Positions 22,228-30,183 of a stretch of 33,653 bases of DNA are shown one piece after another. Below the pieces are notes generated by a model that saw only the letters and a program-made list of their open reading frames with translations, searched no databases and had not been told where the DNA came from. Numbering within the stretch: the first letter of the stretch is position 1; every line of letters starts with the position of its first letter. Origin of the DNA: an uncultured Bacteroidales bacterium (lineage in GTDB: Bacteria > Bacteroidota > Bacteroidia > Bacteroidales > Bacteroidaceae); NCBI GenBank assembly GCA_902788275.1, contig CADAJV010000021.1, positions 1 through 33,653 of the forward strand. The letters are read 5' to 3'. The translations under genes were made by a program, and so were the position numbers.

Positions 22228-24939
22228 ATGCAAAAGACAACACGCATTTTTCTTACCCTTTTATGCCTTGCAGGCTGGGCCGCTGCCGCCAATGCAGCCT
22301 ATGTGGTGGGCAGCCGCCTCGCCCCTGCGGATGCCGCCGACGGCAAAGCCGTGGTTATTGAAGCCGCCTCCACCGTTACCAACTACGGATACTATGTCAA
22401 GGAGACCGCCGCCGGCGAGGCCCACTGGCAGCTGGGGTTCACCCAGCAGGCCGTGTGGATAATGGAGCAGGCCGACGCCACCCACTACCGCCTGCGCAAC
22501 GCAATGACCAACCACTATATCGCCCCGTGCCCCAAGGCCACGGGCACCGCCAAGACAGTGGCTGACAGAGAGGACGCTGCCCTGTTCACCTTCCTCACCA
22601 AGGACTCCTCCCCCACCCCGTGGACAGACTATAACGACCAGAAGAAATTTCCCCGCGGATGGGACGACCTCTCCTGGACCATCTACGACACCTCCGCCTC
22701 CTACGCCTGGCGCAACGACGCCGGCAAGCCCGCCGAGGGCAACCTGTGGTATGGCAGCGGCACCCACATCAATATGTGGAATGTCTTTGAGGCAGAGGAG
22801 AGCCTGCTGCCCGTAGCCGACGTGCTGGACGTGCAGTTTGGCTCTGGCGGCACGGTTGCCGATGTATCGCCTATGGGCAACGCCGTGGTTAAGAACGGCA
22901 GCATCAGCACCACCTACAACGACCGCTTCGGCCGCTACGTAGCTCAGTTCAGCAATGCCTACGGCGGCAGCACCTCAGCTTTCTACAAAGTAGACTACGC
23001 CGCCAGCCGCACCGATGGCCGCATGCTCAAGGCCCTGCAGGACGGCCACACGCTGGAGACGGTGTTCTGCTCGCGCATAGCCGTGGAGGACAAGGAGGCC
23101 AAATGGTTCTCCTCCCACCAGCAGGGCGGCACGGGCTTCCTCATCTGCAAGAAGGCCAACGCCAAGGAGGGCAAGAACGAGATTACCTTCCTGCCCTATG
23201 TGGGCGGCTACAAGTGGGCCACCAGCGGCGTGCAGCCCGAGGTGGGCGAATACTACCACGTGGTGGGCGTATGGGACAAGGCTGCCGGCAAGGCACGCAT
23301 CTATGTCAACGGCGAGCTGAAGAACGAGGTGGCCGCACAGGGCAACCTCAACCTCAGCAGCAACGACATCTACCACTGGTTTGGCATCGGTGGCGATCCC
23401 TCGGCTGCCAACGCTGCCAACGCCAGCGGCTCATGGGACATAGTAAGCTGCAAGATCTACGACCAGGTGCTCACCACCGAGCAGGTGGGCCTCATCTACA
23501 GCGACCTCATCAACCGCACCGAGCGCAAGGCGCTGCGTGAGGCCATCGACAAGGCCAAGGCCACCATCAGCATTGCCCAGGACGCCGACCCGACGGATGA
23601 GGCAAGCAGCTACCTCGCCCTGCTGGCTGAGTGTGAGAGCGCCGTGGAGGACGAAACGATGAGCGGCACCAGCCTGCTGGAGCTGGAGAAGCAGCTGCGG
23701 CAGTCCCTCGACGGACTGGTGCTGCTGCATGACTACCTGCTGCCCGATGGGTTCCTCTTTGCCGAGGGTTGCTACTTCCCCGTGCATAGCACCGGGCTCA
23801 GCCGCAGCGACAGGTTGAGCCTCTACAGCGGCGACACGCCGGTAGCCGACGACACCCTGAGCCTGACCGAACGTGGCGGGCGCATAGCCCTGCCGCAGGA
23901 CATGGCCACCGGCACCTACACCGTATGCCTCACACGCGGAGCCATCACCCAGATTCTGGGTACCGCCACCCTGACCAAAACCGACAAGATGCCCAAGCCG
24001 GCACAGCCCGTAGCACACCGCGGATGGTACACCAAGGGCAACGGCACCAGCCAGAACTCACGCGCCGCCATCCGCAACGCCTTCGAGGCAGGATTCTACG
24101 GCTGCGAGATTGACGTGCACCAAACGACCGACGGCTACATATTCGTCAACCACGACTTCTCCTTCGGCGGCACGGTTATCAATCAGAGCACCTACGCCCA
24201 GGTGAAGGACAAGACGCTCAGCAACGGCGAGAAACTGCCACTGCTCAGCGACTTCTTCAGCATCATGAAGAACGAATACCCCGACTCGCCCACCAAGCTG
24301 GTGATTGAGCTCAAAGTCAACGCCAACACCGACACCCTGCGCCTGGCCAACTCAGTGGTGCAGGCCGTCAGGGAGGCCGGCATGCAGGACAGAGTGCAGT
24401 ATATCTCCTTCGGAGTGAGCGCACTGAGATACGTGCGCGCCGCCGACCCCACCGCCTTCACCCAGTCGCTGACCTCCATGACACCGGCCGACATCAGGAA
24501 AAACGACCTGCAGGCCCTCGACTTCAACTACACCTCCTTCCTCAACAACCCCACCTGGATCAGCGAGGCTGAGGAACTGGGCCTGCTGATTGACGCCTTT
24601 ACCATCGACGACAAGGCCACCATGGTGCGCTTCTGCAACATGGGCGTGGACCTCATCACCACCAACTATCCCGACCAAGTGCAGCAGATATTCCATCTAT
24701 ATAAAGACATGATGCCCGACCCCGACGATGATGACCCACTCGGAATAAACAACATCAGCAACGGCCAGTCGGCCTCCGCACCTGATGGCAATGCCCAACA
24801 CCCCATGCCTGACACTCAATCCATCTACGACCTGCAGGGCCGCAAAATATCAACCCTACAGCCTCAGGCATCCAACCTCAAAGGTCTGCACATAGTCAGG
24901 CTAAGCAACGGCACGAGCAAGAAAGTTGTAATGAAATAA
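22228..24939 (+). CDS. Secreted glycerophosphodiester phosphodiesterase with LamG-like domain
   Basis: A 903-residue protein. Signal peptide MQKTTRIFLTLLCLAGWAAA; a beta-rich N-terminal region (about 25-190); a concanavalin/LamG-like domain (about 200-430, with YYHVVGVWDKAAGKARIYVN); a helical linker (about 430-510); a small beta domain; then the GDPD catalytic domain (about 595-830). The last has HRGWY with the first catalytic His, CEIDVHQTTDGYIFVNHDF with the metal-binding Glu/Asp and second His, and VIELKV. The family hydrolyses glycerophosphodiesters to glycerol 3-phosphate and an alcohol. The end, SIYDLQGRKI…KGLHIVRLSNG…KKVVMK, resembles the C-terminal sorting-like tails of Bacteroidetes secreted proteins. 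It is probably extracellular or surface-bound. It has its own promoter and terminator. Confidence 0.9.
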   Translation: MQKTTRIFLTLLCLAGWAAAANAAYVVGSRLAPADAADGKAVVIEAASTVTNYGYYVKETAAGEAHWQLGFTQQAVWIMEQADATHYRLRNAMTNHYIAPCPKATGTAKTVADREDAALFTFLTKDSSPTPWTDYNDQKKFPRGWDDLSWTIYDTSASYAWRNDAGKPAEGNLWYGSGTHINMWNVFEAEESLLPVADVLDVQFGSGGTVADVSPMGNAVVKNGSISTTYNDRFGRYVAQFSNAYGGSTSAFYKVDYAASRTDGRMLKALQDGHTLETVFCSRIAVEDKEAKWFSSHQQGGTGFLICKKANAKEGKNEITFLPYVGGYKWATSGVQPEVGEYYHVVGVWDKAAGKARIYVNGELKNEVAAQGNLNLSSNDIYHWFGIGGDPSAANAANASGSWDIVSCKIYDQVLTTEQVGLIYSDLINRTERKALREAIDKAKATISIAQDADPTDEASSYLALLAECESAVEDETMSGTSLLELEKQLRQSLDGLVLLHDYLLPDGFLFAEGCYFPVHSTGLSRSDRLSLYSGDTPVADDTLSLTERGGRIALPQDMATGTYTVCLTRGAITQILGTATLTKTDKMPKPAQPVAHRGWYTKGNGTSQNSRAAIRNAFEAGFYGCEIDVHQTTDGYIFVNHDFSFGGTVINQSTYAQVKDKTLSNGEKLPLLSDFFSIMKNEYPDSPTKLVIELKVNANTDTLRLANSVVQAVREAGMQDRVQYISFGVSALRYVRAADPTAFTQSLTSMTPADIRKNDLQALDFNYTSFLNNPTWISEAEELGLLIDAFTIDDKATMVRFCNMGVDLITTNYPDQVQQIFHLYKDMMPDPDDDDPLGINNISNGQSASAPDGNAQHPMPDTQSIYDLQGRKISTLQPQASNLKGLHIVRLSNGTSKKVVMK

Positions 24940-24946
24940 CCACATA

Positions 24947-25009
24947 ATTACACCTTTTTTCTTCATTTCAGCAGCAACAACTAACGAAAATGAAAAAAAA
25001 AGGTGTAAT
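24947..25009. terminator. Hairpin terminator, possibly bidirectional
   Basis: ATTACACCTTTTTTCTTCAT and ATGAAAAAAAAAGGTGTAAT form inverted arms of about 20 bases with few mismatches around a loop of roughly 22 bases. It starts 8 bases after the glycerophosphodiesterase stop codon and insulates it from the next promoter. Confidence 0.75.
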
Positions 25010-25013
25010 ATTT

Positions 25014-25042
25014 TTTGGATTTAGTAAACATTTTTAACTTTG
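25014..25042 (+). promoter_or_regulatory. Promoter of the Tsx-like channel gene
   Basis: A -33-like TTTG (25014-25017), 17 bases, then TAACTTTG (25035-25042). The spacing is slightly shorter than in the parC and tRNA promoters. The start codon is 65 bases downstream. Confidence 0.6.
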
Positions 25043-25107
25043 TAGGCAGAATAGACAACCAACAAACAACAAACACTAATTACTTTAACCTTTAAACTTA
25101 TTTAGTT

Positions 25108-25866
25108 ATGAAGAAATTATTCTTTATTGCAGCCGCTATGCTGGCTACCATGGTTACTGTACAGGCACAAAACGTGCAGTTGCACTACGACTTCGGTCGC
25201 GACATGAACAAGGCCCTCAACGCCGACAACGGCAGCCGCCCCCGCATGACCCTGACCTACGAGACATTCTCCGCTGACAAGTGGGGCTCATGGTTCTACT
25301 TCGTTGACCTCGACTTCTACAGCCGCGGCATACAGGGTGCCTACACCGAGATCAGCCGCGAGTTTACCGTTGCTAAGCCTACTGAGAACCTGAGCCTGGC
25401 AGCCCACATAGAATATGACGGCGGATTTTGCGTAGGTCGCCGCACCACATGGGGCTCCATCTATCAGCAGGCAGCCCTCATCGGTCCCGCCATCAACGGC
25501 CACAATGCCGACTTCAGCACCACATGGTCTGCACAGCTTATGTATAAGCAGTACTTCAAGGATGCCTACGACAACAAGGCCTACTCCAGCTTCCAGCTCA
25601 CCGGCGTATGGAGCACCACCTTCTGCAACAAGGCCCTCACCTTCAGCGGCTTCGCCGACCTGTGGCGCGGTCAGAAGGCCAACGGCCACGGCCAGCTGGT
25701 ATTCCTTACCGAGCCCCAGCTGTGGTATAACTTCAACACCCTCGTTGACGGCCTCAACCTCAGCCTTGGCACCGAGTGGGAATTCTCAAACAACTTCGTG
25801 GTTAACAACTATGACGGCAAGACCTGCTTCGTTAACCCGACCATTGCCCTGAAGTGGAACTTCTAA
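25108..25866 (+). CDS. DUF5020/Tsx-like outer-membrane channel
   Basis: A 252-residue protein with signal peptide MKKLFFIAAAMLATMVTVQA. The mature part is made of alternating aromatic strands (WGSWFYFVDLDFYS, LSLAAHIEYDGGF, SSFQLTGVWSTTF, LNLSLGTEWEFSNNF) and ends in a strand closing LKWNF, the C-terminal aromatic of outer-membrane barrels. It resembles the Bacteroidetes family DUF5020, which is related to Tsx nucleoside channels. That is recognition from memory. The next gene, 142 bases downstream on the same strand, is a purine permease, which fits a nucleoside or nucleobase uptake route across both membranes. Confidence 0.8.
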   Translation: MKKLFFIAAAMLATMVTVQAQNVQLHYDFGRDMNKALNADNGSRPRMTLTYETFSADKWGSWFYFVDLDFYSRGIQGAYTEISREFTVAKPTENLSLAAHIEYDGGFCVGRRTTWGSIYQQAALIGPAINGHNADFSTTWSAQLMYKQYFKDAYDNKAYSSFQLTGVWSTTFCNKALTFSGFADLWRGQKANGHGQLVFLTEPQLWYNFNTLVDGLNLSLGTEWEFSNNFVVNNYDGKTCFVNPTIALKWNF

Positions 25867-25879
25867 TACTCTTATTCTG

Positions 25880-25982
25880 AAATTGAGAATTGAAAATTGA
25901 GGATTAACCAAGTCGGAGGCTCAAACGGAATCTCACTTAATCTCAATTTTCAATTCTCATTCTCAATTTTCAATTCAGATTT
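25880..25982. repeat. AATTGAGAATTGAAAATTGAG inverted repeat
   Basis: TTGAGAATTGAAAATTGAGG faces CTCAATTTTCAATTCTCAT, which is followed by a second CTCAATTTTCAATTC unit. It can form a hairpin between the channel and permease genes and may reduce read-through. Related AT-rich repeats occur near 2055 and 11023. Confidence 0.6.
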
Positions 25983-26008
25983 CTCATCCTCAATTAAAAC
26001 AACAAACC

Positions 26009-27319
26009 ATGCTTTACAGATTATTTGGTTTCGTTCCCGGCAAGCACTCGGTAAAAACTGAGATTATGGCCGGTATCACAACATTCCTTACGATGGCCTA
26101 CATCCTGGCCGTCAACCCCGCCATCTTCAGCAACCTCGCCGGGCAGGGCATGGATACCAACGCCGTGTTCACCGCCACCGCGCTGGCTGCCATCATCGGT
26201 ACGCTGGTTATGTCGGTATATGCCAAGAAGCCCTTCGGCCTTGCGCCAGGCATGGGCCTCAACGCCTTCTTCGTCTTCACCGTGTGCCTCGGCATGGGCT
26301 ACAACTGGCAGTTCGCACTTACGGCCATCCTTATTGAGGGTATCCTTTTCATTCTACTCACCCTGACCAACGTGCGTACCGCCATAGTGAAGTCAATACC
26401 CAGCACACTGAAGAATGCCATTGGCGTAGGCATCGGTCTCTACATTGCCTTCATCGGTCTCAAGAGTGCCGGCATCATCGTTAGCAGCGATGCCACCTCC
26501 GTAACCCTTGGCGACTATTCGCAGATGCCAGTGATTCTGGCCACCATCGGTCTGGTGCTGACCAGCGTGCTCGTAGTCCTCAATGTGAAGGGCGGAATGC
26601 TCATCGGCATCATCGTTACCACGCTCATCGGCATCCCCATGGGCATCACGCAGTTCAACGGTGTGGTTGACACTCCTCCATCGATTGCGCCCATCTTCTG
26701 CCAGTTTGAGTGGCACAAAATATTCACGCCCGACATGCTGATAATCGTGTTCACCTTCCTCTTCATTGACATGTTCGACACCATCGGCACCGTAGTAGGC
26801 GTTTCCGTCAAGGCCGGCATGGTTGACAAGAAGGGCAACGTTGACCGTCTTGACAAAATCTTCATGGCCGATGCTGTTGCCACCACCGCAGGCGCATGCC
26901 TAGGCACTAGCACCACCACCACCTACATAGAGAGCGCATCGGGTGTAGCCGAAGGCGGTCGCACCGGCCTCACCTCTTTCGCCATCGTGGTATGCTTCGT
27001 GCTGGCCATGTTCTTCGCACCGCTGTTCCTGGCCATCCCGTCCGCAGCCACAGGCCCCGTGCTCGTTGTTGTGGGTGTGTTCATGATGGCTCCCATCAAG
27101 AACATCGAGTGGGGCGATTACTCAGAGGCCATCCCCGCATTCCTCACACTGATACTCATGCCGCTGGCCTACAGCATCAGCGACGGTATCATGATTGGTA
27201 TGATCAGCTATGTGGTAATCAACGCCATCTGCGGCAAATTCAATAAGATTTCTGGTATGCTCTGGGTGCTCGCCATACTGTTCATTGCACGCTACGTGAT
27301 GAACCTCTTCATTGGCTGA
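26009..27319 (+). CDS. NCS2 family (AzgA-type) purine permease
   Basis: A 436-residue inner-membrane protein with about 12-14 hydrophobic helices. The motifs are those of AzgA/PbuG-type hypoxanthine, guanine or adenine transporters: EIMAGITTFLTMAYILAVNP near the start, KPFGLAPGMGLNAFF (about 72-86), LFIDMFDTIGT (about 250), and a second repeat CLGTSTTTTYIESASGVAEG (about 297-316). It should import purine bases by proton symport. The upstream Tsx-like gene would supply the outer-membrane step. Which base it prefers cannot be read from the sequence. Confidence 0.93.
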   Translation: MLYRLFGFVPGKHSVKTEIMAGITTFLTMAYILAVNPAIFSNLAGQGMDTNAVFTATALAAIIGTLVMSVYAKKPFGLAPGMGLNAFFVFTVCLGMGYNWQFALTAILIEGILFILLTLTNVRTAIVKSIPSTLKNAIGVGIGLYIAFIGLKSAGIIVSSDATSVTLGDYSQMPVILATIGLVLTSVLVVLNVKGGMLIGIIVTTLIGIPMGITQFNGVVDTPPSIAPIFCQFEWHKIFTPDMLIIVFTFLFIDMFDTIGTVVGVSVKAGMVDKKGNVDRLDKIFMADAVATTAGACLGTSTTTTYIESASGVAEGGRTGLTSFAIVVCFVLAMFFAPLFLAIPSAATGPVLVVVGVFMMAPIKNIEWGDYSEAIPAFLTLILMPLAYSISDGIMIGMISYVVINAICGKFNKISGMLWVLAILFIARYVMNLFIG

Positions 27320-27346
27320 CAAATAGCACAATAATGGTATATTTGT

Positions 27347-27376
27347 GGAAAGCAGGCTGATTGCAGTCTGCTTTCC
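27347..27376 (+). terminator. Terminator after the purine permease
   Basis: A 9-bp perfect stem GGAAAGCAG/CTGCTTTCC with a 12-base loop, followed by CTGTTTTTA. It lies 27 bases after the permease stop and inside the upstream extension of the next reading frame. Confidence 0.8.
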
Positions 27377-27446
27377 CTGTTTTTATTGGCGCAGAATTAC
27401 TAACTTCGCAGTCGCAAATATTTTTTCTTCCATATACGAATATATT

Positions 27447-28742
27447 ATGGTATCCGTCAGCCACCGCAAAGGCCTGCTGGCCCTCAGCCCAATGCTGGTA
27501 CTCATCATCCTGATGGTGGGCCTCAGCCTATATTTCCACGACTTCTACAAGGTGCCGCCCACAATTGTCTTTATCTTTACCTCGACCTACGCGCTGCTGA
27601 CCATGCGCGGGCTTAAACTAAACAAGCGCATAGCTGTCTTCTCTAAGGGAGCTGGCGACAGCGACCTGATGCTCATGGTGTGGATTTTTGTCCTGGCCGG
27701 AGCCTTCGCCGCCTCAGCCAAGGCCATGGGAGCCGTTGACGCCACCGTCAACCTCACCCTCAGCATACTGCCCGAGAGCATGCTGCTCCCCGGCATCTTT
27801 GCCGCCGCTTGCCTCGTCTCGCTGAGCATCGGCACCTCCGTGGGCACCATTGCTGCCCTCATACCCATAGTTAACGGACTGGCGGCCAAGACAGGCCTCG
27901 ACCTATCCGTGATGGTAGCTGCCACAGTAGGCGGAGCATTCTTTGGCGACAACCTATCCTTTATCAGCGACACGACAGTGGTAGCCACCAAGACACAGGG
28001 CTGCCGCATGAGCGACAAATTTCGCACTAATTTCATCATTGCCCTGCCCGCAGCCATCATCACCTTTATAATATATATATGTATAGGCCGGGGCAGTGCC
28101 GTCAGTCCCATTGAGGCTGGCCAGGTGGACATCCTCAAGGTGCTGCCCTACCTCGTGGTGCTCATCACCGCCATTGTCGGTGTCAACGTGCTGGCCGTGC
28201 TTGCCCTGGGCATTGTCCTGACAGGCATTATCGGCCTCTGCGACGCCAGCTACGGACTGGACGGCTGGTTTGGCGCCATGTCTGACGGCATTGGCGGCAT
28301 GACCGAAACCATCCTCGTGGCACTGCTGGCCGGCGGACTACTGGCAGTCATACGCCACGGCGGCGGCATCGACTGGATAATACAGCGACTCACCGCCCGA
28401 GTCAACGGCCGCCGCGGTGCTGAGGCAAGCATCGCCATGCTGGTGAGCCTGGTCAACTGCTGCACAGCCAACAATACCGTAGCCATTCTGTCAGTGGGCA
28501 CCATAGCACGCGACATTGCCTCGCGTTTTGGCGTTGACCCGCGCAAGGCTGCCTCTATTCTTGATACATTCTCATGCTTCGTGCAGGGCATCCTGCCCTA
28601 TGGCGCCCAGCTGCTCATTGCCAGCGCCCTGGCCGCCATTCCCGCCACGGCCATCATACCATGGCTCTTCTACCCCTTCCTGCTGGGCCTGGCTGCAGTA
28701 GCTGCAATAATTCTTAATTTTCCCAAGCAGAAGAAACTTTGA
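27447..28742 (+). CDS. NhaC family Na+/H+ antiporter
   Basis: A 431-residue inner-membrane protein with about 10-12 hydrophobic helices. The open frame reaches back to a GTG at 27345, but that extension crosses a terminator hairpin and has no membrane pattern, so ATG 27447 (MVSVSHRKGLL) is chosen. Family segments are SLSIGTSVGTIAALIPIV, GGAFFGDNLSFISDTTVVAT (the conserved GDN-S-DTT pattern of NhaC antiporters) and VNCCTANNTVAILSVG. It probably exchanges sodium and protons; amino-acid exchange is known for some relatives. A weak -7 box TAACTTCG (27401-27408) precedes it. It converges with the SDR gene with a 17-base gap. Confidence 0.87.
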   Translation: MVSVSHRKGLLALSPMLVLIILMVGLSLYFHDFYKVPPTIVFIFTSTYALLTMRGLKLNKRIAVFSKGAGDSDLMLMVWIFVLAGAFAASAKAMGAVDATVNLTLSILPESMLLPGIFAAACLVSLSIGTSVGTIAALIPIVNGLAAKTGLDLSVMVAATVGGAFFGDNLSFISDTTVVATKTQGCRMSDKFRTNFIIALPAAIITFIIYICIGRGSAVSPIEAGQVDILKVLPYLVVLITAIVGVNVLAVLALGIVLTGIIGLCDASYGLDGWFGAMSDGIGGMTETILVALLAGGLLAVIRHGGGIDWIIQRLTARVNGRRGAEASIAMLVSLVNCCTANNTVAILSVGTIARDIASRFGVDPRKAASILDTFSCFVQGILPYGAQLLIASALAAIPATAIIPWLFYPFLLGLAAVAAIILNFPKQKKL

Positions 28743-28759
28743 TAAGTTGGTTTCTCTTT

Positions 28760-29476
28760 CTATAACCTATCGTAAACAAAATGGGGAAGATGGCGCCAGA
28801 CAAAGTGGATTGGGCGCCACCTTTTTGTTACCACAGCCACCGAGCGCCGTCGCCTGATGGCGCAGGCAATCTGACGGGCAACCTTGTCGGTGGGCATAAC
28901 CCAGAAAAGGCCTACTCCCTGCGCCATCTTAGTATCAACAAATCCGGGACGGATGTCAGTAACATATATTGGCAGTTTGCTTTTGCGAGCCTTCTTACGG
29001 AGAGCCTCGGCGTAGTTCATCTGAAAGGCCTTGGTAGCAGTATAGGCTGGCGCACTGGGCTCGCCGCGCTGACCTCCCACGGAGCTTATTACGGCAAGGT
29101 GACCCTTGCCCTGCTCCACAAAACGATTAAACACCTCATCAACAAGACAAGTCCATCCGACAACATTGGTGTTGAGCGTAGGAAGCTCCCTCGCAAACTC
29201 CAACTGAGGATTAAGTTCGCCCACTCCGGCACTGACCACGGCAATATCTACGCCTTCCATGTCTTGCCAAGCCTGATTAAGCCATACGGGCGTTGACTCG
29301 ATATCGGTTACATCAGCACAGTAGGTATATATTTTACTTTGCGAGTACTGCTGTCGCATTTCGTTCAGCAGATTTTGCCTGCGCCCTACAACAGCAACAT
29401 CATGTCCTTGCGACACATATAGCTCAAACAGGGCCCTACCTATTCCCGAGGTTGCCCCCACGATAAGAATCTTCAT
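28760..29476 (-). CDS. Short-chain dehydrogenase/reductase
   Basis: A 238-residue NAD(P)-dependent oxidoreductase of the classical SDR fold. It begins MKILIVGATSGIGRALFELY with the dinucleotide-binding GATSGIG. VVSAGVGELN corresponds to the NNAG region. The catalytic residues are in VISSVGG (Ser) and YTATK (Tyr and Lys). The segment TDIRPGFVDTKM is the usual PG motif. A basic residue after the first strand (VVGRR) favours NADPH. The upstream in-frame extension to 29572 lacks fold features. Substrate unknown. Confidence 0.88.
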   Translation of the reverse strand: MKILIVGATSGIGRALFELYVSQGHDVAVVGRRQNLLNEMRQQYSQSKIYTYCADVTDIESTPVWLNQAWQDMEGVDIAVVSAGVGELNPQLEFARELPTLNTNVVGWTCLVDEVFNRFVEQGKGHLAVISSVGGQRGEPSAPAYTATKAFQMNYAEALRKKARKSKLPIYVTDIRPGFVDTKMAQGVGLFWVMPTDKVARQIACAIRRRRSVAVVTKRWRPIHFVWRHLPHFVYDRL

Positions 29477-29556
29477 TGTTATGGCAAAAGGAACATTAAT
29501 AACATAGACTTGTGGTCTTCTAAACAAGAAAAAACAGCAATCGCTGCTTCCTTTGT

Positions 29557-29570
29557 CGGAAAGAGGCGAC
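29557..29570 (-). repeat. Copy of the tRNA-Pro 3' end (outer)
   Basis: CTTCCTTTGTCGGAAAGAGG then CGAC repeats the sequence at the 3' end of tRNA-Pro. CGGAAAGAGGCGAC is the plus-strand image of the last 14 bases of the acceptor and T stem. Such copies mark attachment sites when elements integrate into tRNA genes. Confidence 0.7.
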
Positions 29571-29657
29571 ATTTGCCGCTTCGCTCTCGAGCCTCTTTTA
29601 TGTCAGACCGCGCCATGCGCGACCACTGACGAGGCTCTCGCGAAGTCTTCGACTTTT
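29571..29657. repeat. Intergenic hairpin repeat with GCGCGACCACTG core
   Basis: GCTTCGCTCTCGAGCCTC and GAGGCTCTCGCGAAG form inverted arms around AGACCGCGCCATGCGCGACC. It sits exactly between two copies of the tRNA 3'-end sequence. It is related to 16318-16430. Confidence 0.7.
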
Positions 29658-29806
29658 GCTCAGAAACCTTCGGCCCTAAATAAGAAAAGTCCTCCAGTCG
29701 AAGGACTTCCTTTGTCGGAAAGAGGCGACATTTCGCTCAGAAACCTTCGGCCCTAAATAAGAAAAGTCCTCCAGTCGAAGGACTTCCTTTGTCGGAAAGA
29801 GGCGAC
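29658..29806. repeat. 77-bp tandem duplication including the tRNA-Pro 3' end
   Basis: The block starting GCTCAGAAACCTTCGGCCCT occurs at 29658 and again at 29735. Each copy carries a terminator hairpin (AAGTCCT/AGGACTT) and ends in the tRNA-derived CGGAAAGAGGCGAC (29716-29729 and 29793-29806). The two copies are identical or nearly so. Confidence 0.85.
29764..29785 (-). terminator. Terminator of tRNA-Pro
   Basis: A 7-bp stem AAGTCCT/AGGACTT; on the minus strand TTCTTATTTA follows. It is duplicated at 29687-29708. Confidence 0.65.
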
Positions 29807-29864
29807 TCGAACGCCCGACCCCTACGTCCCGAACGTAGTGCGCTACCAACTGCGCTACTTTCCG
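29792..29864 (-). tRNA. tRNA-Pro (anticodon CGG)
   Basis: On the minus strand the acceptor arms CGGAAAG and CTTTCCG pair perfectly. The D arm is GCGCAGTTGGTAGCGC. The anticodon stem CTACG/CGTAG encloses the loop TTCGGGA with CGG at positions 34-36. The T arm has GTTCGAGTC, and the discriminator base is A. The CCA end is not encoded. It reads the proline codon CCG. Confidence 0.95.
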
Positions 29865-29901
29865 AATGGTGAAAGCGGAAGTTACTCCATCTTTCGGGGT
29901 G

Positions 29902-29933
29902 CAAAATTACGTATTTCGTTTAACAACGCCAAA
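29902..29933 (-). promoter_or_regulatory. Promoter of tRNA-Pro
   Basis: On the minus strand a -33 TTTG (29930-29933), 20 bases, then TAATTTTG (29902-29909), 37 bases before the tRNA. This is a full match to the Bacteroides consensus. Confidence 0.75.
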
Positions 29934-29955
29934 TTTTAGCGTAAGAATTATTTCC

Positions 29956-30159
29956 CTAACCCTGCGCAGGAGCAGAATCCGTTATCTCCTTAATACTCTG
30001 ATCAACGGTGCGCAGCTTCTCCTTACAGAAGGCAAGAAGTTCGCGTGCCTCCTTGAGTGTGTCGGTAAGGGCGTCAACATCAAGGGTACCGCTCTCCATC
30101 TGCTGCATTATCTCGCTGAGACGGTTGACTGCCTGTGTATATGTAATGTCCTTTTTCAT
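29956..30159 (-). CDS. xseB: Exodeoxyribonuclease VII small subunit
   Basis: A 67-residue helical protein starting MKKDITYTQAVNRLSEIMQQ. MESGTLDVDALTDTLKEARELL follows, the signature pattern of XseB, and then a second helix. Several small subunits bind each large subunit in the exonuclease VII complex, which degrades single-stranded DNA from both ends in repair. A TTG 18 bases upstream could extend the frame, but the ATG fits the family. It follows xseA after 24 bases in the same operon. Confidence 0.93.
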   Translation of the reverse strand: MKKDITYTQAVNRLSEIMQQMESGTLDVDALTDTLKEARELLAFCKEKLRTVDQSIKEITDSAPAQG

Positions 30160-30183
30160 ATTTCTTATTAGTTGCAAAATCGT

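Larger units (their letters stand above)
29477..29791. other. Repeat-filled spacer between tRNA-Pro and the SDR gene
   Basis: No gene. It contains two extra copies of the tRNA-Pro 3' end, a 77-bp tandem duplication, two copies of the tRNA terminator hairpin, and one GGCGCGACCA hairpin repeat. It continues to the SDR start with AT-rich sequence in which I see no clear promoter. Confidence 0.7.

Noticed and set aside
27345-27446. Upstream extension of the NhaC reading frame
   Set aside because: It contains the permease terminator hairpin and a cysteine/arginine-rich stretch unlike the family start. ATG 27447 fits better.
29477-29572. Upstream extension of the SDR reading frame
   Set aside because: The Rossmann fold begins at MKILIVGATSG. 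The extension lies in repeat-rich DNA.
29553-29756. Plus-strand open frame of 67 codons beside tRNA-Pro
   Set aside because: It is composed of the tandem repeats and tRNA-derived copies. The repeated peptide is a by-product of the DNA duplication.
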